Part shown: one piece after another, positions 1 through 9,726 of the stretch
How positions within the stretch are numbered: position 1 is the first letter of the stretch
Layout: each line of letters starts with the position of its first letter
Assembly: GCF_040183065.1 (NCBI RefSeq)
Contig: NC_091119.1
Span: 60,994,892-61,058,891, forward strand
DNA: 64,000 bases
Direction: 5' to 3'
DNA from: Periplaneta americana
Taxonomy: Eukaryota; Arthropoda; Insecta; Blattodea; Blattidae
Translations under genes and position numbers: made by a program
The notes under the pieces: generated by a model
The model's input: only the letters and a program-made list of their open reading frames with translations
Told to the model about the DNA's origin: nothing
Database searches by the model: none

Positions 1-1256
1 AATACAGTCACTTAGTCTATCAGGACTGGCGGAAATGTATAATTGAACTTCATCTGCATAAATATGATATCTGCAATATTTAAATGACTTGGCGATATCG
101 TTAATATTGAGACAGAAAAGCAATGGACCAATACCGAACCCTGGGGAAATCCTGACTCTACTGTCTGCCAGGAGGAGAACCGATTATTAAAGACAACACG
201 CTGCTGGCGGCCAGTGAGGTAGGAGTGCATCCAGGTGATAACGCTGTCAGAAAAATTTAACACTCGAAGTTTAGTTAATAGTAGATCCATGTCAACGGAG
301 TCAAATGCTTTGCTATAATCCAATAAAATTAATATTGTTGCTAGTCGTTTATCCATAGCCTCCCGTATATCTTCAGTTAAATTCAATAAGGCAGTGAAAG
401 TGCTATGCCCGCTTCTGAATCCAGATTGGAAGGGGTCGATAATATTAAATTCAATCAGATATTTGCTTAATTGCATATGGATAATACGTTCAAGAGCCTT
501 TGATAGAACGGGAAGAATGCAGATTGGCCGATAATCTTTAGGAGATGTAGGTGTGTTTACTTTAGGTATTGGACGCACTAAAGCCGTTTTCCAAAGATTT
601 GGGTAGGTAGAAGTAATGATGGAAGAATTAAAAATATGTGTTATCACAGGAAGCACGATATCGATTAATTTATTAATAAAAACAATGTTTATGTTGTCAG
701 AGCCTTGCGCTGTAGATGTAGTGTTTTTAAGAGCCTGCCTAACTTCTATGTGTGTAATATTAGAGAAGAAAAACTTTTCGCGAGCAGGAAGAGGAATGGC
801 TAAGAGAGTATTCATGTTGTTAAGTTTTTGTTGTTTATCAGGTTGTGAGGTGGGTGGTGAGGTAAAGTACTGATTAAGTTTATCAAGTGATATGTTTGAG
901 ATTTCAGTTTCTGTAGTTTTACTTCCTGTTCCCATGTCACGTAAATGCTTTCGAAGATACCGTGGGGTAATGGAGGGGTCGACAAGACTGAGAGCATGAC
1001 GGCGTTTGGCATTTCTAAAGTTTTGCGTTGTTCTGTTCCTAATTTTTTTATCGTGTCTATACTTCCTGTAGGCAGCGTCACGTGACGCCATGAGGTTACG
1101 TATGTTATCAGTCATCCATGGAGCAGGACGATGAGTGGCACGTCTTTTCCTTAATGGTGTATGTTTATCAAACAATTGTATCACCATGTTATTAAAAGCT
1201 GTCAATTTTTCATCAACAGTGACTAAGTTAAATATTGTATGCCATGGCAATTCCAT
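1..1256 (-). pseudogene. Non-LTR retrotransposon reverse transcriptase, Jockey/CR1-like, frameshifted and cut by the window edge
   Basis: A reverse transcriptase that would copy LINE RNA at the target site. The frame runs from an ATG at 1256 down to 12. Visible motifs are KDYRPICILPVLSK (fingers), FQSGFRSGHST, DYSKAFDSVD (motif A) and GFPQGSV (motif B). Just after motif B one base of a G run is missing. The catalytic block continues in the neighbouring frame, where it reads YADE instead of the usual YADD. The N-terminal 160 residues are basic and resemble the linker between endonuclease and RT. No endonuclease domain is seen upstream, so the copy is probably 5'-truncated. The 3' end lies outside the window. 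Assignment to the Jockey/CR1 supergroup is by motif style; the exact clade is uncertain. Confidence 0.8.
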
Positions 1257-1349
1257 AGCGTCGGAAATTAATTGATCGTTAATTCGTTGCTTTATAAAAA
1301 TTAAATAGTTAAGCCTATTGAAATCAACTCACAGCATAGCAACTTATTT

Positions 1350-1353
<4 letters not shown>

Positions 1354-1417
<64 letters not shown>
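1354..1417. repeat. (AAT)n microsatellite
   Basis: About 21 perfect AAT units. A similar imperfect AAT-rich tract precedes the related repeat terminus at 29640-29785. Confidence 0.95.
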
Positions 1418-1546
1418 TAGTGATAATATCAATCATAATAAAGTATCATCAATAAATAATAAACATTTTGTATGGAAAGTAGCCTACTTAAACTACTTAC
1501 TACAGGTCTCATTGAGGATTTCGGTCACTAGCCGCTACTGATCCGC
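1418..1546 (+). repeat. Dispersed repeat end, related to 29640-29785
   Basis: Follows an AAT tract and contains the word order ACTTAAACTA, then CTCATTGAGGATTT, then GCCGCTACTG. The same blocks occur in the same order, with scattered substitutions, at about 29725-29785. Class unknown. Confidence 0.45.
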
Positions 1547-3732
1547 AGGATGAGAAGATTCACTCTGTATAGTTGTGCTTTTTCAGGAAAACTGGCCACA
1601 ATGTACTGCTTTTAGAAAAGGAAGGGTTTTTGAAAGTATAGGCTAATATTGAAATATCATTTGGGAAGAGAAAGTTTTCTGGAAAGAGATGCTTGTGAAG
1701 CACTTCAGAGAGCATAGCCTACGTTTCAGAACAGGTTGAACTCCTGAATATGTACTCACTTGGCATTTATTTCCTGAAAATGAATAAACTTCAAAATTTG
1801 TTCGGCTGAGATCTGAATATATGCGACCGTGACTCGATTTTGGTCAGGTATTGAGAGATTTGTGGTATTAAAGCTGACATATTGCACGTTTTAATTTCGT
1901 TTTGGCTTTTCCTCATACTGTGTTGCCATCATTAATGTCTTCTCTCCGAATGAACATCTCGTTTTTGACTGTTTTCTTTAGTTGATAAATTAATTACGCT
2001 GTCACATTACGTATATTTCAGCAGGATTATTCTCGCGAGTCAAGCCTGAATTGTCCGAATAGGAATTCAACGCGGATGCCGTTCGTTCTGTCTGTTGTGA
2101 ACTTTACGGTCTCGTTAGATGCAGTATTTTGACGAAGTAAAAAGGTTTCGACTGTTTAGCTGAAATATGTTACAACTTATACTGGGACATCACTTTATTT
2201 TTACTTGCATTTTTATTGTACCTGGGTTTTTAAATGTACTTGACTCTCACACCTTTCACTAATGTCCTTGCTAATGTCAGCCACACAAACTTATGGCCGC
2301 TGTTACATTCGAAGTCTGCTAGCAGGGTAAAGAATGTAGTGTGTTTCAGAAATATGGTTGCGTTTTCTATAGAAGAAAGAGTCTATATTATTGAAGCTCA
2401 TTTCCAGGGGCAGGTATTTATGGAGATTAATTTTATCATTTGTGTTTTTTAATATTGGTGTCGGCGGAGATTGATTTGTACTCTTGGCGGATATTAATGG
2501 AAATTTTGAAAAATACAATTATTAGGAAATTGGAGTATTAAATCAGTATGAATATTACTTTCCAAATATTTAACATTAAAGGTTCGTTGGATTCTGGTAA
2601 AGGTGCGGTATGGCCAATAGACAATATTTGTTCATTAAAACGGGGGGGGGGGAAACTGCAGCCCTCAAATTAACACTTTCAAATTATTAGTGAAATGTTG
2701 AATTCTTCCTCTTTTGAGTTCACCAATGTAATCAGAATACCTGGAATACCATGTAATGTATAACAAATTCAAATGAAAAAAAATGTCCGAAAAAAGAACT
2801 CAGAATGTGAAATTCGCTATAAAACGACGCAATAATAATAATTCGCGAATGTGTTCATATTTCGCTGTTAGAACTCTATTTCGCGATTTGTTATGATTGT
2901 TTTATCCGCATATTATTAATCAGAATCACTTGATTCGTAAAGATCAGTAAAATCTATTGTATGTCTATTATGTCGTGATTATTGCGATCTCTATAAATAC
3001 CCGGCCCTGCTTATTTCGCACAGGTACGGTGTGTAGCATGACTGAATAACTTTACCTGTGTGTGGACTGAGCAGAAATGAAGATTAGAGTTACCGAAAGT
3101 ACGGTAATATACTGAATAAAGTAGCTATTATATAATGAATACAACCGCCTGAAGAGTTGAGTTTGTGAAAAAAAAACTAGATCTACTCTACTGTATTTTG
3201 ATAAAATACCGCAAAAATAATAAACAAACTGAAAATCGTGATGTCGTATTTCCCTGTAACATAAATGGATACACTATTTTTCTCTCCTCCTATAGCTAGT
3301 AAAATTATTTGTTTACATATTGCACTAGTAACACCAAACTCCTGTAATGGAAGGGGGTAACAGTGTTTCCGAGTATAGCCAGGTTACTGTTAAAAATGTT
3401 GGTAAAAATAATGTGATGTCCCTGTATAAGCATCCCTATTATCAAAAAATGTGTTCAGCATGGAATCTGTCTGTCCGAAACGACGATTTCTCCTGTCGGT
3501 TCGACTTTGGTCACACCTACGAGTGAATTTCTTGGGAAATACATTATTTTAATAGAATATACTGTATCTAAGTAACTTATACTTTTATTTCAAACTAAAC
3601 ACAATGGCGTTCAACTTCAAGAGTGGTCGCACTTTTCTCTCTGTTATTTTTTAATGTGAAGAATAATTTTACAAATGTTTCCGTCGTTGAGTATCAACGG
3701 AAAATGTTTGACTGAGAGAAATTAAATCTTAC
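1547..3732. other. Mostly unassigned AT-rich sequence
   Basis: No convincing gene is seen. An 11-base G run lies at 2642-2652. A short stretch at about 2353-2420 on the + strand reads SIEERVYIIEAHFQG, which resembles the start of DUF4817/mariner-type helix-turn-helix proteins, but it is too short to call. Confidence 0.4.
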
Positions 3733-3976
3733 ATATCGTCGGTTTCTTGGTAAAAGTGACCAAGTCCAAAATGCAAAATTGTAGGGAAAGGGCCATTTAA
3801 AGGATTAATGATCCATCCAAAGATAACTGTCCTTTTTTAGATGTTAGTAATAAGTTATTTTGAAGGTAAATGTGCTATATTATTAGTTTTTAATATCAAA
3901 TTATGTCTTAAATTTTCATAATGCTTGGAAGCCTTGGAATGTGACTTGGTCACTTTTACCAAGAAACCGACGATAT
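3733..3976. mobile_element. MITE, 236 bp, copy 1, with 30-bp TIRs and 4-bp TSD (ATAT)
   Basis: The element at 3737-3972 begins CGTCGGTTTCTTGGTAAAAG and ends with the exact reverse complement, a perfect inverted repeat of about 30 bp. It is flanked by ATAT on both sides. The copy at 46223-46458 has exactly the same length (236 bp) and different flanks (AGTA). The interior has no coding capacity. Confidence 0.85.
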
Positions 3977-4340
3977 AATCATTTCTACTTTTCGTATTCA
4001 CTTCATTATTTGAAGTACAGCGGTGAACAGGTGTGAAATGCATGGAGTGCCCCTTCATCTTTAAGGGAAATTCCTCATAGTCATAGATCAGACGTCCAGA
4101 ATTCTAGCTCCTCAGAGCGACAGCCTTCTTACCCCCTTCTAACCCATCCCACCTTTTCTTCCAGTGTGGTCATGGCGTTCCAGTTGCACTCGCCTATATC
4201 AACATTCATCCTAGAGGCGGCAGGTACACAAACGCGTACTGCAGTTTGAAAAGAACTGAAACATGGCAAAATCTAAACGCGTGAAGAAATATTCCTTGCA
4301 AAGGAAATGGGAATATGATTATTTTGTTGTAGAAGAAGAG
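3977..4340. other. Unassigned sequence left of the tRNA-like array
   Basis: No gene, repeat or RNA recognised in these 360 bases. Confidence 0.4.
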
Positions 4341-4375
4341 AAAGAATTGTTTGAATAATTTCGAGGGAAAAATTG

Positions 4376-4447
4376 TTCCGGAGCCGGGTATCGAACCCGG
4401 AACCTTTGGTTTAACGTACCAACGCTCTACCACTGAGCTACTCGGGA
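4376..4447 (-). tRNA. tRNA-like unit 1 (anticodon position GTT)
   Basis: Folds as 7-bp acceptor (one C-C mismatch), D-stem GCTC/GAGC, anticodon stem TTGGT/ACCAA and T-stem CCGGG/CCCGG. The anticodon loop is ACGTTAA. Position 33 is C rather than the near-universal T, so a working tRNA is doubtful. A-box and B-box are recognisable. Confidence 0.5.
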
Positions 4448-4661
4448 ACTCTAACCGACACCGATCCAATTTTTCCCTCTATACCCACAGACCTCAAAGT
4501 GGGCTGATAACCGTCAAGCAGCCAACTTCGTGTGCACACTAACTCCGTGTGACTTAAATTGTGGTTTTCTGTTAACGAACAGTGACGTGTATTATGCAAA
4601 TCAAGATTTCAGGTATAACTCCCTGTAAAGTTGATTTGAATAATTTCGAGGCAAAAAATTG

Positions 4662-4733
4662 TTCCGGAGCCGGGTATCGAACCCAGGACCTTTGGTTTAA
4701 CGTACCAACGCTCTACCACTGAGCTACTCGGGA
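4662..4733 (-). tRNA. tRNA-like unit 2
   Basis: Same body as unit 1, with one T-stem substitution leaving a G-T wobble. The preceding A run is longer than in the other units. Confidence 0.45.
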
Positions 4734-4946
4734 ACTCTAACCGACACCGATCCAATTTTTCCCTCTATATCCACAGACCTCAAAGTGGGATGACAGCCGT
4801 CAAGCAGCCAACTTCAGGTGCACACTAACTCCGTGTGACTTAAATTGTGGTTTTCTGTTAACGAACAGTGACGTGTATTATGCAAATCAAGATTTCAGGT
4901 ATAACTCCCTGTAAAGTTGATTTGAATAATTTCGAGGCAAAAATTG

Positions 4947-5017
4947 TTCCGGAGCCGGTATCGAACCCGGGACCTTTAGTTTAACGTACCAACGCTCTAC
5001 CACTGAGCTACTCGGGA
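4947..5017 (-). tRNA. tRNA-like unit 3, one-base deletion
   Basis: 71 bases long. One G is missing from the 3' side of the T-stem, which makes this copy the least tRNA-like of the left arm. Confidence 0.4.
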
Positions 5018-5230
5018 ACTCTAACCGACACCGATCCAATTTTTCCCTCTATATCCACAGACCTCAAAGTGGGCTGACAACCGTCAAGCAGCCAACTTCG
5101 AGTGCACACTAACTCCGTGTGACTTAAATTGTGGTTTTCTGTTAACGAACAGTGACGTGTATTATGCAAATCAAGATTTCAGGTATAACTCCCTGTAAAG
5201 TTGATTTGAATAATTTCGAGGGAAAAATTG

Positions 5231-5302
5231 TTCCGGAGCCGTGTATCGAACCCGGGACCTTTGGTTTAACGTACCAACGCTCTACCACTGAGCTACTCGG
5301 GA
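5231..5302 (-). tRNA. tRNA-like unit 4
   Basis: Carries a T-stem change (CACGG in place of CCCGG) that is also present in its mirror partner, unit 7. Confidence 0.4.
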
Positions 5303-5515
5303 ACTCTAACCGACACCGATCCAATTTTTCCCTCTATATCCACAGACCTCAAAGTGGGCTGACAACCGTCAAGCAGCCAATTTCGAGTGCACACTAACTC
5401 CGTGTGACTTAAATTGTGGTTTTCTGTTAACGAACAGTGACGTGTATTATGCAAATCAAGATTTCAGGTATAACTCCCTGTAAAGTTGATTTGAATAATT
5501 TCGAGGGAAAAATTG

Positions 5516-5587
5516 TTTCGGAGCAGGGTATCGAACCCGGGACCTTTGGTTTAACGTACCAACGCTCTACCACTGAGCTACTCGGGA
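5516..5587 (-). tRNA. tRNA-like unit 5
   Basis: Has extra changes in the acceptor 3' strand and T-stem that are not shared by its mirror partner, unit 6. Confidence 0.4.
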
Positions 5588-5796
5588 ACTCTAACAGACA
5601 CCGGTCCAATTTTTCCCTCTATATCCACAGACCTCAAAGTGGGCTGACAACCGTCAAGCAGCCATCTTCGAGTGCACACTAACTCCGTGTGACTTAAATT
5701 GTGGTTTTCTGTTAACGAACAGTGACGTGTATTATGCAAATCAAGTTTTCAGGTATAACTCCCTGTAAAGTTGATTGGATCAGTGTCGGTTAGAGT

Positions 5797-5868
5797 TCCC
5801 GAGTAGCTCAGTGGTAGAGCGTTGGTACGTTAAACCAAAGGTCCCGGGTTCGATACCCGGCTCCGGAA
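5797..5868 (+). tRNA. tRNA-like unit 6, consensus copy
   Basis: Matches the array consensus throughout. It is the first plus-strand unit after the loop, so its upstream spacer is shortened to the 20 bases at 5777-5796. Confidence 0.5.
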
Positions 5869-6080
5869 CAATTTTTCCCTCGAAATTATTCAATCAACTT
5901 TACAGGGAGGTATACCTGAAATCTTGATTTGCATAATACACGTCACTGTTCGTTAACAGAAAACCACAATTTAAGTCACACGGAGTTAGTGTGCACTCGA
6001 AGTTGGCTGCTTGACGGTTGTCAGCCCACTTTGAGGTCTGTGGATATAGAGGGAAAAATTGGATCGGTGTCGGTTAGAGT

Positions 6081-6152
6081 TCCCGAGTAGCTCAGTGGTA
6101 GAGCGTTGGTACGTTAAACCAAAGGTCCCGGGTTCGATACACGGCTCCGGAA
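6081..6152 (+). tRNA. tRNA-like unit 7
   Basis: Mirror of unit 4 and shares its CACGG T-stem change. The 183 bp around the two units read identically on opposite strands. Confidence 0.4.
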
Positions 6153-6365
6153 CAATTTTTCCCTCGAAATTATTCAAATCAACTTTACAGGGAGTTATAC
6201 CTGAAATCTTGATTTGCATAATACACGTCACTGTTCGTTAACAGAAAACCACAATTTAAGTCACACGGAGTTAGTGTGCACTCGAAGTTGGCTGCTTGAC
6301 GGCTGTCAGCCCACTTTGAGGTCTGTGGATATAGAGGGAAAAATTGGATCGGTGTCGATTAGAGT

Positions 6366-6437
6366 TCCCGAGTAGCTCAGTGGTAGAGCGTTGGTACGTC
6401 AAACTAAAGCTCCCGGGTTCGATACCCGGCTCCGGAA
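6366..6437 (+). tRNA. tRNA-like unit 8
   Basis: Anticodon loop reads ACGTCAA and the 3' side of the anticodon stem is ACTAA, so the anticodon arm is weakened. Confidence 0.4.
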
Positions 6438-6656
6438 CAATTTTTCCCTCGAAATTATTCAAATCAACTTTACAGGGATTTATACCTGAAATCTTGATTT
6501 GCATAATACACGTCACTGTTCGTTAACAGAAAACCACAATTTAAGTCACACGGAGTTAGTGTGCACTCGAAGTTGGCTGCTTGACGGTTGTCAGCCCACT
6601 TTGAGGTCTGTGGATATACCCATAGAGGGAAAAATTGGATCGGTGTCGGTTAGAGT

Positions 6657-6728
6657 TCCCGAGTAGCTCAGTGGTAGAGCGTTGGTACGTTAAACCAAAG
6701 GTCCCGGGTTCGATACCCGGCTCCGGAA
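6657..6728 (+). tRNA. tRNA-like unit 9
   Basis: Consensus body. The spacer before it carries a 6-bp insertion relative to the other units. Confidence 0.5.
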
Positions 6729-6941
6729 CAATTTTTCCCTCGAAATTATTCAAATCAACTTTACAGGGATTTATACCTGAAATCTTGATTTGCATAATAC
6801 ACGTCACTGTTCGTTAACAGAAAACCACATTTTAAGTCACATGGAGTTAGTGTGCATTCGAAATTGGCTGCTTGACGGTTGTCAGCCCACTTTGAGGTCT
6901 GTGTTTATAGAGCGAAAAATTGGATCGGTTTCGGTTAGAGT

Positions 6942-7013
6942 TCCCAAGTAGCTCAGTGGTAGAGCGTTGGTACTTTAAACCAAAGGTCCCGGTTTCGATA
7001 CCCGGCTCCGGAA
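6942..7013 (+). tRNA. tRNA-like unit 10
   Basis: Outermost right unit and the most diverged: acceptor change (CCCAAG), anticodon loop ACTTTAA and a T-stem change. Confidence 0.4.
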
Positions 7014-7236
7014 CAATTTTTCCCTCGAAATTATTCGAATCAATTTTACAGGGAGTTATACCTGAAATCTTGATTTGCAAAGAATTGTTTGTTTACTGTG
7101 TCCCATCTAATTTATTTCTACTGGTCATTTCAATATTAAGCGACATTTAAACAAAGTCCATATTAAGAATTATGGAATAGACTAACTTTCGACTAAGTTC
7201 ATTATTGCGAACTGTATATTATTGTTTACTTCCTTA

Positions 7237-8215
7237 TGGCCTGTAAGGAATCCAGAGATTCACTGCCGCCCTCACATAAGCCACCATCGTTCCCTATCCT
7301 GAGCAGAGTAATTCAGTCATTACCATCATATCCTACCTTGTCGATCTGGTTGGCAAGTTGGTATAGCGCTGGCCTTCTATGCCCAAGGTTGCGGGTTCGA
7401 TCCCGGGCCAGGTCGATGGAATGTAAGTGTGCTTAAATGCGACAGGCTCATGTCAGTAGGTTTACTGGCATGTAAAAGAACTCCTGCGGGACAAAATTCC
7501 GGCACATCCGGCGACGCTGATATAACCTCTGCAGTTGCGAGCGTCGTTAAATAAAACATAACATTTAACATTTATCTCACCTTCCTTAAATCCATATTTA
7601 TATTATCCTCCCATCTACATCTCAGCCTCCCCAAAGATCTTTTTTCCTCCGGCCTCCCAACTAACACTCTATATGCCTTTCTGGATTCGCCCATACGTGC
7701 TACATGTCCTGACCATCTCAAACGTCTGGATTTAATGTTCCTGACTATTATGTCAGATGAAGACTACAATGCGTGCAGTTCTACGTTGTGTAACTTCCTT
7801 CATTCTCCTGTAACTTCATCCCTCTTAGCCCCAAACATTTTCCTAAAGACTTTATTCTCAAACATCCTTAACCTCTGTTCCTTTCTCAAATTGAGAGTCC
7901 AAGTTTCACAACAATACAGAACAACCGGTAATATAACTATTTTACAAATTCTAACTTTCAGCTTTTTTGAAAGTAGACTGGATGACAGAAGCTTCTCAGC
8001 CGAATAATAACAGTCATTTCCCATATTTATTCTGCGTTTAATTTCTTCCCGAGTATCGTTTATATTTGTTACTGTTGCTCCAAGATATTTCAAATTTTCC
8101 ACCTCTTCAAAGGATAAATTTCCAATTTTCATATTTCCGTTTCGTACAATATTCTAGTCACGAGACATCATCATATACATTATCTTTTCGGTATTTACTT
8201 CCAAACCTATCTCTA
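7237..8215 (-). pseudogene. RTE-type LINE, 3' part of reverse transcriptase (copy A), split by a SINE
   Basis: Encodes the C-terminal part of an RTE-clade endonuclease-reverse transcriptase. On the minus strand the order is the post-catalytic segment FEEVENLKYLGATVTN, then [32 protein letters not shown], an RLRWSGHV-type block and a WEDNI-type block. The YADD core is absent, so the copy is 5'-truncated at about 8215. A tRNA-headed SINE (7341-7570) sits in the 3' part. An in-frame stop near 8159 and frame changes mark it as dead. Copies B, C and D at 40.3, 42.1 and 43.8 kb belong to the same family. Confidence 0.8.
7341..7572 (+). mobile_element. tRNA-headed SINE, family 1 (copy 1)
   Basis: A-box-like GTTGGTATAGCGC and B-box GGTTCGATCCC, then a body with AAAAGAACTCCTGCGGGACA and a GTCGTTAAATAAAACATAA 3' end. 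The same body and tail recur at 36130-36363 and 48266-48499. It interrupts the RTE 3' region: the sequence on each side aligns with the continuous copy at 43.9 kb. The TSD is too decayed to define. Confidence 0.8.
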
Positions 8216-8721
8216 GTATATTGATTATTTATTTATATACTCTTAAATTAAGGACGTCACTCGTTGTGTTCATTTTGTATTGAAATGAATAGTGACATAT
8301 ATATTAACTTTCAAGGTTCATTACTTAAATGCTACAAAGTTATAATTCCGTAGGTGATAATAAGAGGGAAGTTTTAGAAATCTAAAGCAGGCTAGGTGCA
8401 AAGAAATCTCAAAGAAACTACTGACAGGAAACCTAGCATAATCGTAAAAATCTTAAAACGATATAACGCATTATAAATACAGTGACTTTATTACAATCCT
8501 TTTTTAAAGTTTCAGTGCCGCCACTGAGAGACCTTCCCACTTGCAAAGAATGTCAACAACTCTACGTAGAAGTCAGTCATCCCCAATAGAAGTGGAGTGA
8601 GGCTGACGTCGTATTTCCCCTACTTACGGGTTCTGCAGGCCTTTCATAGATGAATACGGAAATTGTACCAGAAATCAGTTATGTAATTATCCGTTAAATA
8701 TTTAATAGTACATTATGCAAC

Positions 8722-8825
8722 GAGCCTATAATGAAGGTAATTAAGAAGTGAGTATGGATATTTATGAAACGAGCGCAAGCGAGTTTCATAATTTTCATAC
8801 GAGCTTCTTAATTACCATTATAGGC
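8722..8825. repeat. Imperfect palindrome of about 104 bp
   Basis: Arms GCCTATAATG...TATGAAAC (8724-8770) and its near-complement (8783-8825) flank the centre GAGCGCAAGCGA. Two small indels separate the arms. Confidence 0.7.
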
Positions 8826-8841
8826 GAGTTTCATAGGACTT

Positions 8842-9345
8842 TTTATGCTCGACCATATTTCTAACTTGATATTAATTTTTGAGCAATGTCCCGTATGTTG
8901 TGAGATGTGCGCAGACGCGAAAGTATTGATTTTTTCCGAGGAACAGATGTCCACATTGACCTTGCTAGGCCATAAGAACCTACAGAGATAACATTGAAAT
9001 TAAATTAGACATTGAAAAACGAGATGACAAATTGAATTTATTTGAATATTTTTTACAATTAACGCTAATTATTATAGTAACAGAACATAACCTTCTGCGA
9101 CAGTATTGGATTTCCAGCCTCCGTGACTTTTCGCTAATTCTCTTTCGATTGCATATCCGAGAATAATCGATACTTGCGGTTTTATAACGGTAGAAAGCTG
9201 ACCTGTCATTGGCTGAACAGTTGTAACCTGAGTCGTCATTGGCTGAAAGACCTGACCTTTAATGAGTAGGTGTACTTTAATGACATGCATTAAAGGTCTG
9301 CTACCAGGTGTATAATTACTACATTTCGGCATGGTCGAGCATAAA
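8842..9345. mobile_element. 504-bp element with 15-bp perfect terminal inverted repeats
   Basis: Starts TTTATGCTCGACCAT and ends ATGGTCGAGCATAAA. No clear target duplication was found. The interior includes the minus-strand frame at 9072-9332. The palindrome at 8722-8825 adjoins it and may belong to the same mobile unit. Confidence 0.55.
9072..9332 (-). pseudogene. Possible tyrosine-recombinase (Crypton-like) C-terminal fragment
   Basis: An 86-residue frame whose end reads ERELAKSHGGWKSNTVAEGY. The HGGWKS-TVAEGY string resembles the segment around the catalytic Tyr of tyrosine recombinases in Crypton-type and related elements, where Y is the nucleophile. The upstream half, rich in Val, Thr and Gln, is not recognisable, and the Arg/His catalytic residues that should precede it are missing. 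It lies wholly inside the 504-bp inverted-repeat element. It could be a captured fragment or a chance resemblance. Confidence 0.35.
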
Positions 9346-9677
9346 TGTACTTACTTATCTGCTCTACATTAGTCTCCAAACTTCTTTAAAGTGATAAAAT
9401 ACGAACATGTCACTTGGGTTGTATAGCATCCGGTCCCCCAGCTTCAAGCTATAACTCTCTCTGTGGGCTACAATTAATGCTTATTTTGAAAATAATTGTT
9501 ATTATTTTAATGCTATAACTATAATATTTGAGGTGATCAGCATATTCTGGATCAATTTTTCGAGTACTACTTATATTTCCCTACCAATTAAACTGTACAC
9601 TCTACTTCAGCCACGATCAATATTATCGGAAGTTACAAAATGCACTTATTAATATAAATAATACGAGAATAGTATTG

Positions 9678-9678
<1 letters not shown>

Positions 9679-9711
<33 letters not shown>

Positions 9712-9726
9712 TATATATATATACAT
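9679..9726. repeat. (AT)n microsatellite
   Basis: Alternating AT with one AAA interruption. Confidence 0.9.

Larger units (their letters stand above)
4341..7091. repeat. Long inverted repeat made of 5+5 tandem tRNA-like units (~285 bp each)
   Basis: Five units lie on the minus strand (4376-5587) and five on the plus strand (5797-7013). Mirror pairs are placed symmetrically about position 5692. The arms are about 1.25 kb, separated by a single-copy loop at about 5607-5776. Each unit holds a 72-base tRNA-like body with GAGGGAAAAATTG upstream and its complement CAATTTTTCCCTC downstream. The T5 in the latter could act as a Pol III terminator. The whole structure is bounded by a 13-bp direct repeat, AAAGAATTGTTTG, at 4341-4353 and 7079-7091. 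Units 4 and 7 share a private T-stem change, so one arm probably derives from the other by inverted duplication or conversion. Confidence 0.9.

Noticed and set aside
4376..7013. A cluster of working tRNA-Asn genes
   Set aside because: Although the anticodon position reads GTT, position 33 is C and the acceptor has a mismatch in all units, and the body does not match the usual animal tRNA-Asn.
4206..7150. Repeated 60-81 residue frames (MDRCRLEFPSSSVVERWYV... and MTCIMQIKISG...) in the tRNA-like array
   Set aside because: They run through the tRNA-like bodies in both orientations and exist only because the unit is repeated. Such translated tRNA regions are a known source of false proteins.
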